A stretch of 64,000 nt of DNA, from NCBI RefSeq assembly GCF_001913155.1, contig NZ_CP018760.1, positions 868,001 to 932,000 of the forward strand. The letters run 5' to 3'. A program made the position numbers and the translations under genes. The notes below the pieces were generated by a model. That model ran no database searches and was not told where the DNA came from. It saw nothing but the letters and a program-made list of their open reading frames with translations. This DNA is from Maribacter hydrothermalis (GTDB lineage: Bacteria > Bacteroidota > Bacteroidia > Flavobacteriales > Flavobacteriaceae). Shown piece by piece: positions 6,694-15,605 of this stretch. Within the stretch, counting starts at the first letter, position 1; each line of letters begins with the position of its first letter.

Positions 6694-9006
6694 TTATTTT
6701 CCTTTAACTTCCTCTTTCATTTTATCGAATTCACTCGATTGTTCTTTCTTAGGCCAGCTATTGTTTGTGGTATCAATATCAGCTGTTTCCATTTTAGGAT
6801 CAATGTTTATTCCAGTTAATTCAGAAGCAGATGAAAGTACCATACTTACTTCTTTACTGTTCTTTCTCCAAATTTCTGGTGGGTAGGTTACATTTTTAAC
6901 TGTACCGTCAGCATAGGTGTACTCTACAATTAATGGCATTGGTATACCTCCTGGACTATTATAAGTTACCTCATAAAAATATTTTGGTTCCTTCACAGCC
7001 GCTCTTTCTGCTTCTGTCATGTTATCCATCATAAACTCTTTTAAAGTTTTTGAAGATTCGGACGGTAAATTATTTTTAAGTTCTGGTGCAATAATGTCTG
7101 TATCCCCATATTCTTCTAAATATACCAAAGGCATTAAATCTGCTTCCGTCATATTTCTTTCAGATAAATAAGCTTGCATTTTTTTATTTGGCTTATCACT
7201 TACATAATACTTTTTAATGCCCTTTACGCCCATATCAACATAATCGGTAGTATAGAACCACCCTCTCCAATACCAATCTAAATCTACGGCAGATGCATCT
7301 TCCATTGTTCTAAAGAAATCTTCTGGAGTTGGGTGCTTAAATTTCCAACGGTGAGAGTAGGTTTTAAAAGCGTGATCAAATAACTCGCGCCCCATAACGG
7401 TTTCTCTCAATATATTTAATGCCGTCGCCGGCTTGCCATATGCATTTGGCCCTAATTGAAATACATTTTCAGGATTAGACATTATTGGCGAAATTGTACT
7501 TTGATCTCCACTCATATAAGGCACAATTTTAGCAGGATCACCTCTTCTTGAAGGATATTTATCATTTGGAGCAATTGCCTCGGGATAGGCTTCACCAAAT
7601 TCTTGTTCTGCCATAAACTGCATAAAAGTATCTAAACCTTCATCCATCCACCCCCATTGACGCTCGTCGGAGTTTACGATCATTGGAAAAAAGTTATGGC
7701 CTACTTCGTGAATAATTACACTGATCATACCATATTTAGTTCTATCAGAGTAGCTACCATCTGCATTTGGCCTACCATAGTTCCAACAAATCATTGGGTA
7801 TTCCATTCCCTGATTCTTCGCATGTACCGATATTGCTTTAGGATACGGATAATCGAAGGTATGTGATGAATATGATTTAAGTGTATGTGCTACTGCTTTT
7901 GTAGAATATTCTTCCCATAGTGGGTTACCTTCTTTTGGATACATGGAGACAGCCATAATATCCTTACCACCCAATTTTACCGCTTGCATATCCCAAATGA
8001 ATTTTCTTGAAGTTGCAAAACCAAAATCACGTACATTTTCAGCTTTTAGTTTCCATGTTTTTGTTTTATCGGAAAACCCTTTTTCAGCTGCTTCAGCTTC
8101 TGCCTGTGTTACTATAATAACAGGTTTGTCATAAGATTTCTTGGCTAACTCGTAACGACGCATCATTTCTGAAGTATATACTTCTTTTCTGTTTTGAAGC
8201 ACACCAGTACCATCTAAAACATGATCCGCAGGTACCGTAATATTTACTTCATAGTTTCCAAAAGGCAGTGCAAACTCGCCACTACCCCAAAACTGATGGT
8301 TCTGCCATCCTTCTACATCATTGTATACTGCCATTCTTGGGAAGAATTGAGCAATAACATAAGCTCTGTTACCATCTTCCTTAAAATACTCATACCCTGA
8401 TCTAGCTCTATTTACGGTATGATCAGGAATATTATAATTCCATTTTATATTAAAAGAATACTTTTCGCCACTTTTTAAAGGTGTAGGTAGATCTACACGC
8501 ATCATTGTAAAGTTGATCGTATATGGCAATGCTTTACCAGAATCATCCTTTACATAATCTATATTAAAACCACCATCAAAAGATTCGGTCATATAAGTAC
8601 TTACAAAAGTACTTGGCTGATCCGCAACAGGAACACCGCTACCATCTTTTAATTTTGCTTTGGAATCTTTTGTTCTAACATTCTGATCTAATTGCACCCA
8701 TAAATACTCAAGATCATCTGGCGAGTTATTGGTATAAGTAATTGTTTCTTCTCCGTAAATTTTGGCATTTTTATCATCAAGACGAATGTCCATAACATAG
8801 TCAGCTTGCTGCTGGTAATAATCTGGCCCAGGAGCACCAGATGCCGACCTGTAAGTATTAGGAGTTGCAAATTCCTCGTATAACTGTTTAAACTTACTCT
8901 GGTTCAAATGCCCAGGCTCCTTTTCTTTTGTTACTTCGTCTTGTGCAAAAGTAACAGCTACAAAAAGGAATAAAATGGAGGCTAATGCGTACTTTACTCT
9001 TATCAT
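6694..9006 (-). CDS. M1 family metallopeptidase, exported
   Basis: This 770-residue protein starts with a signal peptide (VKYALASILFLFVAVTFAQ) and carries the gluzincin site HEVGH (His433, Glu434, His437), with the third zinc ligand Glu456 in WMDEG, fitting HExxH-x18-E. The exopeptidase-type segment GMEYPM lies upstream, as in aminopeptidase N relatives. It is therefore a periplasmic or surface zinc aminopeptidase, probably used in peptide scavenging. No C-terminal T9SS sorting domain is obvious; the protein ends in a lysine/glutamate-rich tail. A DUF6702-like gene and two CarboxypepD_reg-like genes lie upstream on the same strand, an arrangement I recall from other flavobacteria. Confidence 0.93.
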   Translation of the reverse strand: MIRVKYALASILFLFVAVTFAQDEVTKEKEPGHLNQSKFKQLYEEFATPNTYRSASGAPGPDYYQQQADYVMDIRLDDKNAKIYGEETITYTNNSPDDLEYLWVQLDQNVRTKDSKAKLKDGSGVPVADQPSTFVSTYMTESFDGGFNIDYVKDDSGKALPYTINFTMMRVDLPTPLKSGEKYSFNIKWNYNIPDHTVNRARSGYEYFKEDGNRAYVIAQFFPRMAVYNDVEGWQNHQFWGSGEFALPFGNYEVNITVPADHVLDGTGVLQNRKEVYTSEMMRRYELAKKSYDKPVIIVTQAEAEAAEKGFSDKTKTWKLKAENVRDFGFATSRKFIWDMQAVKLGGKDIMAVSMYPKEGNPLWEEYSTKAVAHTLKSYSSHTFDYPYPKAISVHAKNQGMEYPMICWNYGRPNADGSYSDRTKYGMISVIIHEVGHNFFPMIVNSDERQWGWMDEGLDTFMQFMAEQEFGEAYPEAIAPNDKYPSRRGDPAKIVPYMSGDQSTISPIMSNPENVFQLGPNAYGKPATALNILRETVMGRELFDHAFKTYSHRWKFKHPTPEDFFRTMEDASAVDLDWYWRGWFYTTDYVDMGVKGIKKYYVSDKPNKKMQAYLSERNMTEADLMPLVYLEEYGDTDIIAPELKNNLPSESSKTLKEFMMDNMTEAERAAVKEPKYFYEVTYNSPGGIPMPLIVEYTYADGTVKNVTYPPEIWRKNSKEVSMVLSSASELTGINIDPKMETADIDTTNNSWPKKEQSSEFDKMKEEVKGK

Positions 9007-9064
9007 TATTTAGTTATTTAGTATTGCGAAAATTAAAGTTTTTATAGATATTTTTTAACATATG

Positions 9065-9571
9065 TTACAAATTTAACATTCCTTTAGTATCTGATTTCAC
9101 TAAAACATGGCTCTTTTTCTTTCCGTTTATTTTAAAATGAACCACATTTTGTTGATCATCATAAATATCAGTTAGCACTTCATTTTGAATGCCTATTTGT
9201 TTTAATGTGTTTAAAGGAATATTTGGTACTTCTAGATAGCAAATGACCATATCAGAATCGTACTTTTTGCCAATGAAATCGTACTTCACTGTTTCACCAT
9301 TTATTTCAACCATAAACTTAGTACGTAAATATTTTTCCAGATATTCCCGATCTACTGAAGATTCTCTATCTGATCCAAGTTTAGCAGGTATTCCATATCG
9401 CTCTTTTAGTACCGTATTTAAATCATCAATAAAAACACGGGTGATTATTTGAACCGATTGATCCTTTTCTGAATAATCAACATTGGTAACACTAATATAG
9501 AATTTATGCGCAGTGGTAAACGCAACTAGTGGTACTATCAACACTATAAATACTAATCTAAAATATTTCAT
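9065..9571 (-). CDS. DUF6702-like exported protein
   Basis: This 168-residue protein has an N-terminal signal segment (FRLVFIVLIVPLVAF) followed by HKFYISVTNVDYSEKD. That stretch and the later IFIDDLNTVLKERYG-like region recall a small periplasmic family I know as DUF6702. The rest alternates short beta-type stretches and ends KKSHVLVKSDTKGMLNL, with no enzymatic motif. The biochemical role is unknown. It sits 58 bases upstream of the M1 peptidase on the same strand, and pairing with that peptidase suggests a supporting role in its export or activity, which is inference only. Confidence 0.75.
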   Translation of the reverse strand: MKYFRLVFIVLIVPLVAFTTAHKFYISVTNVDYSEKDQSVQIITRVFIDDLNTVLKERYGIPAKLGSDRESSVDREYLEKYLRTKFMVEINGETVKYDFIGKKYDSDMVICYLEVPNIPLNTLKQIGIQNEVLTDIYDDQQNVVHFKINGKKKSHVLVKSDTKGMLNL

Positions 9572-9618
9572 TTTACGGTGTTTTATTAACTTTATAATCG
9601 AGATATAAATGCTCTGAA

Positions 9619-9699
9619 CCTTGTCTACCGGCCCGGCAGGCTTATGTCGAAATCTTGACTAAATTTACAATTCAACGCCCCGTGGACTTGTCCCGAGAT
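9619..9699. repeat. GC-rich intergenic element, possibly a dispersed repeat
   Basis: Within an AT-rich spacer (9572-9740), two GC-rich blocks stand out: 9619-9650, containing CCGGCCCGGCAGG, and 9675-9699, containing CCCCGTGG and a GGAC-TT-GTCC hairpin. No ORF runs through them. Their composition is unlike the flanks and recalls short GC-rich palindromic elements scattered between genes in some flavobacterial genomes. Only one copy is in this window, so the repeat nature is inferred. Confidence 0.35.
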
Positions 9700-9740
9700 T
9701 ATTTACTTTCTAACAAACCATATGCCAAATACATAAAATA

Positions 9741-10514
9741 CTAATCTAGAGAATTGTTTTCTCTATATAGTACGCTCCTGTTTCTCATATACTCCCAAAT
9801 TTCAATTTGATCATGGGTATCGACAATACGCTGAAACTTGGCGTCCACTTCACAGAAATATAAAAAATCATCTATTTTTTCAATGGGTATTTTTAATTGT
9901 TTTTGAAAAATACTATCTGCATAAAAATTGCGTATACGCTCTGTTCTATCATATAGTTTATTTCTTTCTACACGTTTTTTAAGCATTTTAGTTCTACCCG
10001 ATAGTGCATTTAATAAGGGGTCAAAACTCATTATAGGATTAGCAGTGGCAGCACTCAGCTCCCTCTCTGCTTTGGTCGGAATTTTTACATAAGCGTTTGG
10101 CAAACCCAAGGTAGATGCAGTAACAATTGGGTCTAATTCTAAAGTAGGTAAATCCTTTAATAAATTTCCACTAAGGTTATATGGCGTTACGGTAACCTCG
10201 TCCAATTCGTTCAACGCATCTTCTAAACCAACAGAAATGAATTTACTTTCTAAAATAGCTGTTGACACCACTACAATTTTTTTCTTGTATTGAATTGCGG
10301 AAAACTCTAAGGTATCCAACATATTCACCGTAATAGTAAAAAAACCATTTACATCGGTAATTGTCGCTCGTTTGGTTGTTAAATTAAGTACATGTGTTGC
10401 AGCGACATCACCATCATCACTATATACTTTACCTTCTAAATTTTTAGATTTACCAATTTGAGCTACCGAAACAGCACTCATTAATAAAAAAATTAGTAGG
10501 AAACTACTCCTCAT
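9741..10514 (-). CDS. CarboxypepD_reg-like exported protein
   Basis: This 257-residue protein has a signal peptide (SSFLLIFLLMSAVSVAQ). A carboxypeptidase regulatory-like beta-sandwich follows at about residues 25-115 (LEGKVYSDDGDVAATHV to LNELDEVTVTPYNL). The C-terminal half is alpha-helical and charged, ending in WEYMRNRSVLYRENNSLD. It resembles its upstream neighbour in layout and in the closing motif around IPIEKIDDFLYFCEVD versus IPQDRIDEFLIYCDTR, so the two are tandem paralogues. Its start overlaps the neighbour's end by 11 bases, which indicates translational coupling. No catalytic motif is visible; a structural or outer-membrane-associated role is guesswork. Confidence 0.8.
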   Translation of the reverse strand: MRSSFLLIFLLMSAVSVAQIGKSKNLEGKVYSDDGDVAATHVLNLTTKRATITDVNGFFTITVNMLDTLEFSAIQYKKKIVVVSTAILESKFISVGLEDALNELDEVTVTPYNLSGNLLKDLPTLELDPIVTASTLGLPNAYVKIPTKAERELSAATANPIMSFDPLLNALSGRTKMLKKRVERNKLYDRTERIRNFYADSIFQKQLKIPIEKIDDFLYFCEVDAKFQRIVDTHDQIEIWEYMRNRSVLYRENNSLD

Positions 10515-11247
10515 CTATTCCTTTAAGAAATGTTTTACTGTTATTTACCAGCGCATCAATGAGTTGAAATTCATTTTCTTTCCTCAACAATGACTGGGTA
10601 GGCATTCTAGTATCACAATATATTAAAAACTCGTCTATTCTATCTTGTGGAATATTAAGATCAAGAACAAAAAACGAATCATCGTATACTTGTCTTAAAA
10701 CATCACTTACTTTTAACTTGGGACCAGATTCGTCGGCTTCATTTTGAGATTTAAATATTGCCCTGAATATATTTACAAAATTCAACCCATCTTGCATTCC
10801 CCTTTCCGATTGGGATAACGCTATGTTTTCTACCTCTGTACTACGATCAATCTCGTAATCATAAGTTTTAAATTCTTCGTTTTTTAATTTCAAAAAACGC
10901 TCTTGCTGTTCTGGTGTTATCACCACTTCATCTAACTCGGTTACTTTTTCCTTAACCTCTACCACCAAACGGTTATTTGCCAAAATTTCTTCGGTTATGG
11001 TTACCACTTTTATATTGTAATTAACTGCAGTAAATACTAATTCATCTCCCACTTTTACATTAATCTTAAACCTACCTTGGTCGTTTGTAATTGTTGCTCT
11101 TTCAGAAGTAGAGTTAATAACATTCTCGTTAGGCACAGCAACATTCATGTAAATAACAGATCCCATTAAGGGTCTTCTATCATCATCTTGAGAAACTCCT
11201 GTAAATACAGTAAATAGGGCTATTAAATAAAATACTATTTTGGTCAT
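10504..11247 (-). CDS. CarboxypepD_reg-like exported protein (paralogue)
   Basis: This 247-residue protein has a signal peptide (TKIVFYLIALFTVFTGVSQ). A carboxypeptidase regulatory-like domain follows at about residues 25-115, ending in the typical TELDEVVITPEQQ, and then a helical C-terminal part. It is the first gene of the minus-strand run 10504-11247, 9741-10514, 9065-9571, 6694-9006. It is paralogous to the next gene, with which it shares the IPQDRIDEFLIYCD-type motif near the end. No function can be named. Confidence 0.8.
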   Translation of the reverse strand: MTKIVFYLIALFTVFTGVSQDDDRRPLMGSVIYMNVAVPNENVINSTSERATITNDQGRFKINVKVGDELVFTAVNYNIKVVTITEEILANNRLVVEVKEKVTELDEVVITPEQQERFLKLKNEEFKTYDYEIDRSTEVENIALSQSERGMQDGLNFVNIFRAIFKSQNEADESGPKLKVSDVLRQVYDDSFFVLDLNIPQDRIDEFLIYCDTRMPTQSLLRKENEFQLIDALVNNSKTFLKGIDEE

Positions 11248-11487
11248 TTATTTTGTATTGAGTTATGAAAACCCATTTTACCGAGTCTTCAGAATATAAA
11301 GTAAAGATATGTTTAAACGATAAAAAAAAACGTGTCAATAAACTTTTGTTAATTTCTTAGGACAAAGTTCATTCTCCATAAACACTATTTTGCTTCAATA
11401 AAATGGCCATTCAGCGAAGTTTAATGTTCTTTAACCTAATACCATACTATTTCAACTTATAAATAAAGCTAGATTAGAAGATAATAC

Positions 11488-11495
11488 TATTTTTG
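11488..11495 (+). promoter_or_regulatory. -7 promoter box (TATTTTTG) for fibre module A
   Basis: TATTTTTG fits TAnnTTTG and lies 36 bases before the ATG at 11532. No TTG is found at the expected distance. It sits inside the extended reading frame that begins at 11493, which argues for the later start codon. Confidence 0.4.
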
Positions 11496-11531
11496 TTTTC
11501 CATCATTTTAAATGGTGTTAAAACGCTTAGT

Positions 11532-14500
11532 ATGAAAGCCATAATTTTATTTATTCTGTTTGCCATGCTCACCATTTCATCGGTTTTTGGGCAAATTAAA
11601 ATAGGTGACAATCCACAAAACATAGATGCTGCCTCAATTTTAGAATTAGAAAGCAATACAAAGGTTTTTGTCATTACACGTGTTACTACCCTTGAAATGG
11701 AAGCCATTACCCCACAGCGCGGTGGTATGGTTTACAATATTGATACTGAGTGTATAAATTATTATGACGGTACACAATGGGTAAATCTTTGTGACGCGGT
11801 TGACTTCAATATTACTAACGATCCTATCGTTAATAATAGAGTAACTATTGAAATTACGCCAACTGCAGCAGGCTATAATTTAGAAATTGCGAAAAATGGT
11901 ATTCTAGGCGATAATATTGTTGATGGTGGTATTGGCCCAGATGACATTCAAGATAACTCCATCGGTCAAAGTAAATTAGCTGCTGAATCTGTAGGTTCTA
12001 GTGAAATTAGGTCCAATGCAGTAGGTTCCGATGAAATTAGAGATGGTAGTATTGCCCCTTCGGATATGGCCAATTTTATACCCGGACAGGTTTTAACAAC
12101 GGATGAAAATGGCATTGTTCAATGGGAAGCTACCGGAAATCTACAAGGTGCATTAGGGGATGAATTTACTATATCCGGTAACGGCACACCAGCAAGCCCC
12201 TTACAAATAAGCGAAGGGGTGCAACAAAATATATCCAATAACAACTCTTTAATTACAGCACACATTGTTGCGGACGAAGATACTGACGACACTAACGAAC
12301 TAATAGACTTAAGTTTTACTAAGTTAACCAACACATTAAGTATTAGTAAATCGGCTAATCCTATAGGTGCTTCGGTTGATTTAAGTGGATTAATAGGATC
12401 AGACGACCAGCAACTAACTTTGAACAATAATATACTTAGTCTAGAAGAAGGCGGTACTCCTATTGATTTAAGTATTTATGCCAATTCTGGGTCCGACAAC
12501 CAAAATTTAGAAACAGCTACGTTAGCAAATGAACAACTAACCATTACTATTGAAGGAGGAAATCCAACAACGGCAGACCTTGGTGTTTTTGCTACCGACG
12601 CAGCCTTAACAACAGGGTTAGCGTTAAAAGAAGACCTAGCCAACAAATCTAACAATGTTACTTTAGGAAATTCTACAGTGCTTTATCCAACCCAGAACGC
12701 CGTTAAAGTTTATGTGGACAATGTGGTAGGGGGTTCGGCCCAAACCATTGTAAGTGCAGATCCAAACAACGCTATTATTCAAAGCGCCAATGATGGTGGT
12801 GCATATTATAATGATGGGGACAGAAACAGCCAAAACGAGTTACAAGATTTAGCTTTTAATAATGCCACAAACATTTTAACACTTACGACCCCTGGCACCC
12901 CTAACAACCAAGCGGATTTAAGTGGATTAGCAGGAATTACTACATTAAACAATGGATTTATACTGGTGGGAAATGCAGCAAATGCGCCTGCAGAAGTTTC
13001 GGTTAGCGGGGATGCTACCATGAACAATCTTGGTGAGGTTACCATTGAAAATGCTGCAGTTACCCCTATTAAAATTGAACCCGGACTTGACGGACAATTT
13101 TTGAGTACAGTAGCTGGGGCTGTAACTTGGGTAGCAGAACCAACTGGCACTGGTGGCTCTACAGAACTTGTCGACGGAATTACTATTACTGGTGATGGAA
13201 CAAATTTAGATCGTTTTAAAATTGAGCCAAGTGCCACATTGGGACAATACTTAAGAACCAATGCAGCTGGAAATGTCGTTTGGGACAATCTACCGACAGG
13301 TACGGCAGGCACTGTAACTTCAGATGGAATTACAATTGTAGGTGATGGATTGGCAACAGCCCTACAAGTACCAACTGGAGGAATTACATCGTTACAAATT
13401 TTTGATGAAACCATTGCAACGGCTGATATTGCCGATGATAATGTTACGCCAGATAAAATTGAACAAGGAGCTGCCGGCGAAGTTTTAACCACTGATATTA
13501 ATGGGGATGTTATTTGGGCGCCTAACAATAATTTAGATAACCAAAATGCATCGGAAGTACCTTTTACACCAGCCGGTAACACTGTTAGCACCAACGTACA
13601 AGCGGCCATTACAGAGTTACAGACCGAAATTGACGGAATTACTATTACGGGTGAAGCCAATACAGCTTCAAACCAAGGTACTGCTGGCGTGGGAACTTTT
13701 ATTCAGAAAAATGGTGTTGACCTTGAATTTAGAAGTGTAAATGCAGGTTCTAATAAAATAACTATTTCAGAGGATGCTGTCAACAATGAAATTCTTGTTG
13801 ATATTGATGATACTAACTTAACCATTATAGAAAGTCAAATCTCCGATTTAACACACACTATTGATACAGATGACCAAAATGCAGCCGATGTACCCTTTAC
13901 ACCAGCCGGAAACACCATTAGCACTGATGTACAAGCTGCTATTACAGAATTACAAACAGAAATTGATGGTATGACGGCAGGAAATAATTTTTCGAATGCT
14001 GATTTAACTTTAGATGCTAATAGAACACATCAATTAGCTGGATTTGATTTGAATTTTGATGGTTCTGGGAATATAGGAATCGGAAATAACAATCCACAGA
14101 ATAAGTTGCATGTATCAGGAGAAATACGATCTGAAGGCTATAACTCGTCACAAGGTACAGCACTATTACCTGCTTATTCCTTTAGCACAGGTGATGACAT
14201 TAATACAGGAATGTATCGCCCAGCAGCGGATGAAATTGGTTTTTCAGTTGGTGGGATTGAAGCACTCAGGGTAGAAGAAGACGGTGGCAATACAAATGTC
14301 ATAGTTTACCAGAGTCTACAATTAAACAACTTATTGCTAGATAAAGACGGTGAAGCAGGTACTACTGGTCAAATCTTGTCTTCAACGGGGGCACAAACGG
14401 ATTGGATTGATGCGCCAACTAATACCTCCGCAGACTGGAATACACTTTCCAACATCCCTGTAGGATTTCAGGACGGAATAGATAATGACACAAATCTTGA

Positions 14501-15605
14501 TGAAACAGCTGTTGATGCTTTTGTTTCTAACAATGGATTTTTAACCACCGAAATAGACGGGAGTATTACCAATGAAATTCAAAATCTTAACTTGGTTGGC
14601 AACGACTTATCTATTAGCGGTGGCAACACGGTTACACTTCCCGCTCCTAGTTCCGCAGACTGGAACACACTTTCCAACATCCCTGTAGGATTTCAGGACG
14701 GAATAGATAATGACACAAATCTTGATGAAACAGCTGTTGATGCTTTTGTTTCTAACAATGGATTTTTAACCACCGAAATAGACGGGAGTATTACCAATGA
14801 AATTCAAAATCTTAACTTGGTTGGCAACGACTTATCTATTAGCGGTGGCAACACGGTTACACTTCCCGCTCCTAGTTCCGCAGACTGGAACACACTTTCC
14901 AACATCCCTGTAGGATTTCAGGACGGAATAGATAATGACACAAATCTTGATGAAACAGCTGTTGATGCTTTTGTTTCTAACAATGGATTTTTAACCACCG
15001 AAATAGACGGGAGTATTACCAATGAAATTCAAAATCTTAACTTGATTGGCAACGACTTATCTATTAGCGGTGGCAACACGGTTACACTACCAGGAAACAC
15101 CTACACTGGAACTAATGGAATTAATATTACTGGAACTATTATAAGCCTAGATCCAGGTACAATCCCCACAGGAAGTATACCTGCAAGTTTAATTGAACCC
15201 AATCCAATTTTTAATGGAATAGTAACTGCAGCTAGTTTTACTTCTGCTACAGCAAATTACCCTGATTATGTCTTCCAAAAATACTTCTTAGGCAAGTCTA
15301 CTTTAAAATCTGATTATGAATTTTTATCATTAGAAAGTATTGAGACATATTTAAAAACTAATCACCATTTACCTGGCGTCAAATCAGCAGAAGAAGTTGC
15401 TAATAACAATGGTAATTGGAATCTTACTGAAGGTGCGTTAATCAACCTCGAAAAAATAGAAGAATTATTTCTTCATACTATAGCGCAAGAAAAAAAGATA
15501 AAAGAGCTGCAATCTTCAAATAACACCATGTCAACAGAAATAAAAGCCCTTAAAGCTCAAATGGAAGAAATTAAAACCATTTTACTAGAAAAATCGAATA
15601 ACTAA
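11532..15605 (+). CDS. Long repetitive fibre-like exported protein (fibre A)
   Basis: This 1357-residue protein has a signal peptide (AIILFILFAMLTISSVFG). A conserved head follows, with KIGDNPQNIDAASILELES and GGMVYNIDTECINYYDGTQW (residues ~20-80), a pattern common in fibre-like Bacteroidota proteins. A long beta-rich body comes next, with short phage-tail-fibre-like units such as DVPFTPAGNT..DVQAAITELQTEIDG (two copies) and TPIKIEPG..G-type motifs. Three 75-residue near-identical repeats cover residues ~967-1191. The end (~1237-1357) carries YVFQKYFLGK..HHLPGVKSAEEV and a coiled coil (IEELFLHTIAQEKKIKELQ). There is no T9SS sorting domain. The next gene starts inside its stop codon (TAATG) and encodes such a domain, so joint secretion is inferred. 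The ATG at 11532 was chosen to give a clean signal peptide. Confidence 0.85.
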   Translation: MKAIILFILFAMLTISSVFGQIKIGDNPQNIDAASILELESNTKVFVITRVTTLEMEAITPQRGGMVYNIDTECINYYDGTQWVNLCDAVDFNITNDPIVNNRVTIEITPTAAGYNLEIAKNGILGDNIVDGGIGPDDIQDNSIGQSKLAAESVGSSEIRSNAVGSDEIRDGSIAPSDMANFIPGQVLTTDENGIVQWEATGNLQGALGDEFTISGNGTPASPLQISEGVQQNISNNNSLITAHIVADEDTDDTNELIDLSFTKLTNTLSISKSANPIGASVDLSGLIGSDDQQLTLNNNILSLEEGGTPIDLSIYANSGSDNQNLETATLANEQLTITIEGGNPTTADLGVFATDAALTTGLALKEDLANKSNNVTLGNSTVLYPTQNAVKVYVDNVVGGSAQTIVSADPNNAIIQSANDGGAYYNDGDRNSQNELQDLAFNNATNILTLTTPGTPNNQADLSGLAGITTLNNGFILVGNAANAPAEVSVSGDATMNNLGEVTIENAAVTPIKIEPGLDGQFLSTVAGAVTWVAEPTGTGGSTELVDGITITGDGTNLDRFKIEPSATLGQYLRTNAAGNVVWDNLPTGTAGTVTSDGITIVGDGLATALQVPTGGITSLQIFDETIATADIADDNVTPDKIEQGAAGEVLTTDINGDVIWAPNNNLDNQNASEVPFTPAGNTVSTNVQAAITELQTEIDGITITGEANTASNQGTAGVGTFIQKNGVDLEFRSVNAGSNKITISEDAVNNEILVDIDDTNLTIIESQISDLTHTIDTDDQNAADVPFTPAGNTISTDVQAAITELQTEIDGMTAGNNFSNADLTLDANRTHQLAGFDLNFDGSGNIGIGNNNPQNKLHVSGEIRSEGYNSSQGTALLPAYSFSTGDDINTGMYRPAADEIGFSVGGIEALRVEEDGGNTNVIVYQSLQLNNLLLDKDGEAGTTGQILSSTGAQTDWIDAPTNTSADWNTLSNIPVGFQDGIDNDTNLDETAVDAFVSNNGFLTTEIDGSITNEIQNLNLVGNDLSISGGNTVTLPAPSSADWNTLSNIPVGFQDGIDNDTNLDETAVDAFVSNNGFLTTEIDGSITNEIQNLNLVGNDLSISGGNTVTLPAPSSADWNTLSNIPVGFQDGIDNDTNLDETAVDAFVSNNGFLTTEIDGSITNEIQNLNLIGNDLSISGGNTVTLPGNTYTGTNGINITGTIISLDPGTIPTGSIPASLIEPNPIFNGIVTAASFTSATANYPDYVFQKYFLGKSTLKSDYEFLSLESIETYLKTNHHLPGVKSAEEVANNNGNWNLTEGALINLEKIEELFLHTIAQEKKIKELQSSNNTMSTEIKALKAQMEEIKTILLEKSNN
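14431..15105 (+). repeat. Three 225-bp tandem repeats in fibre A
   Basis: Units start at 14431, 14656 and 14881, exactly 225 bases apart (75 residues). Copies 1 and 2 differ at a single base near their start, and copies 2 and 3 differ by one G-to-A change until the third diverges near 15088. The encoded unit runs from ADWNTLSNIPVGFQDG to SGGNTVTLPAPSS. Near-identity at silent sites shows very recent duplication or continual homogenisation. Confidence 0.97.

Noticed and set aside
12806..13660. A 284-codon minus-strand open frame inside fibre A
   Set aside because: The plus-strand gene is uninterrupted with a signal peptide and family motifs. The antisense frame is rich in Ser/Val/Pro in the way expected of antisense shadows.
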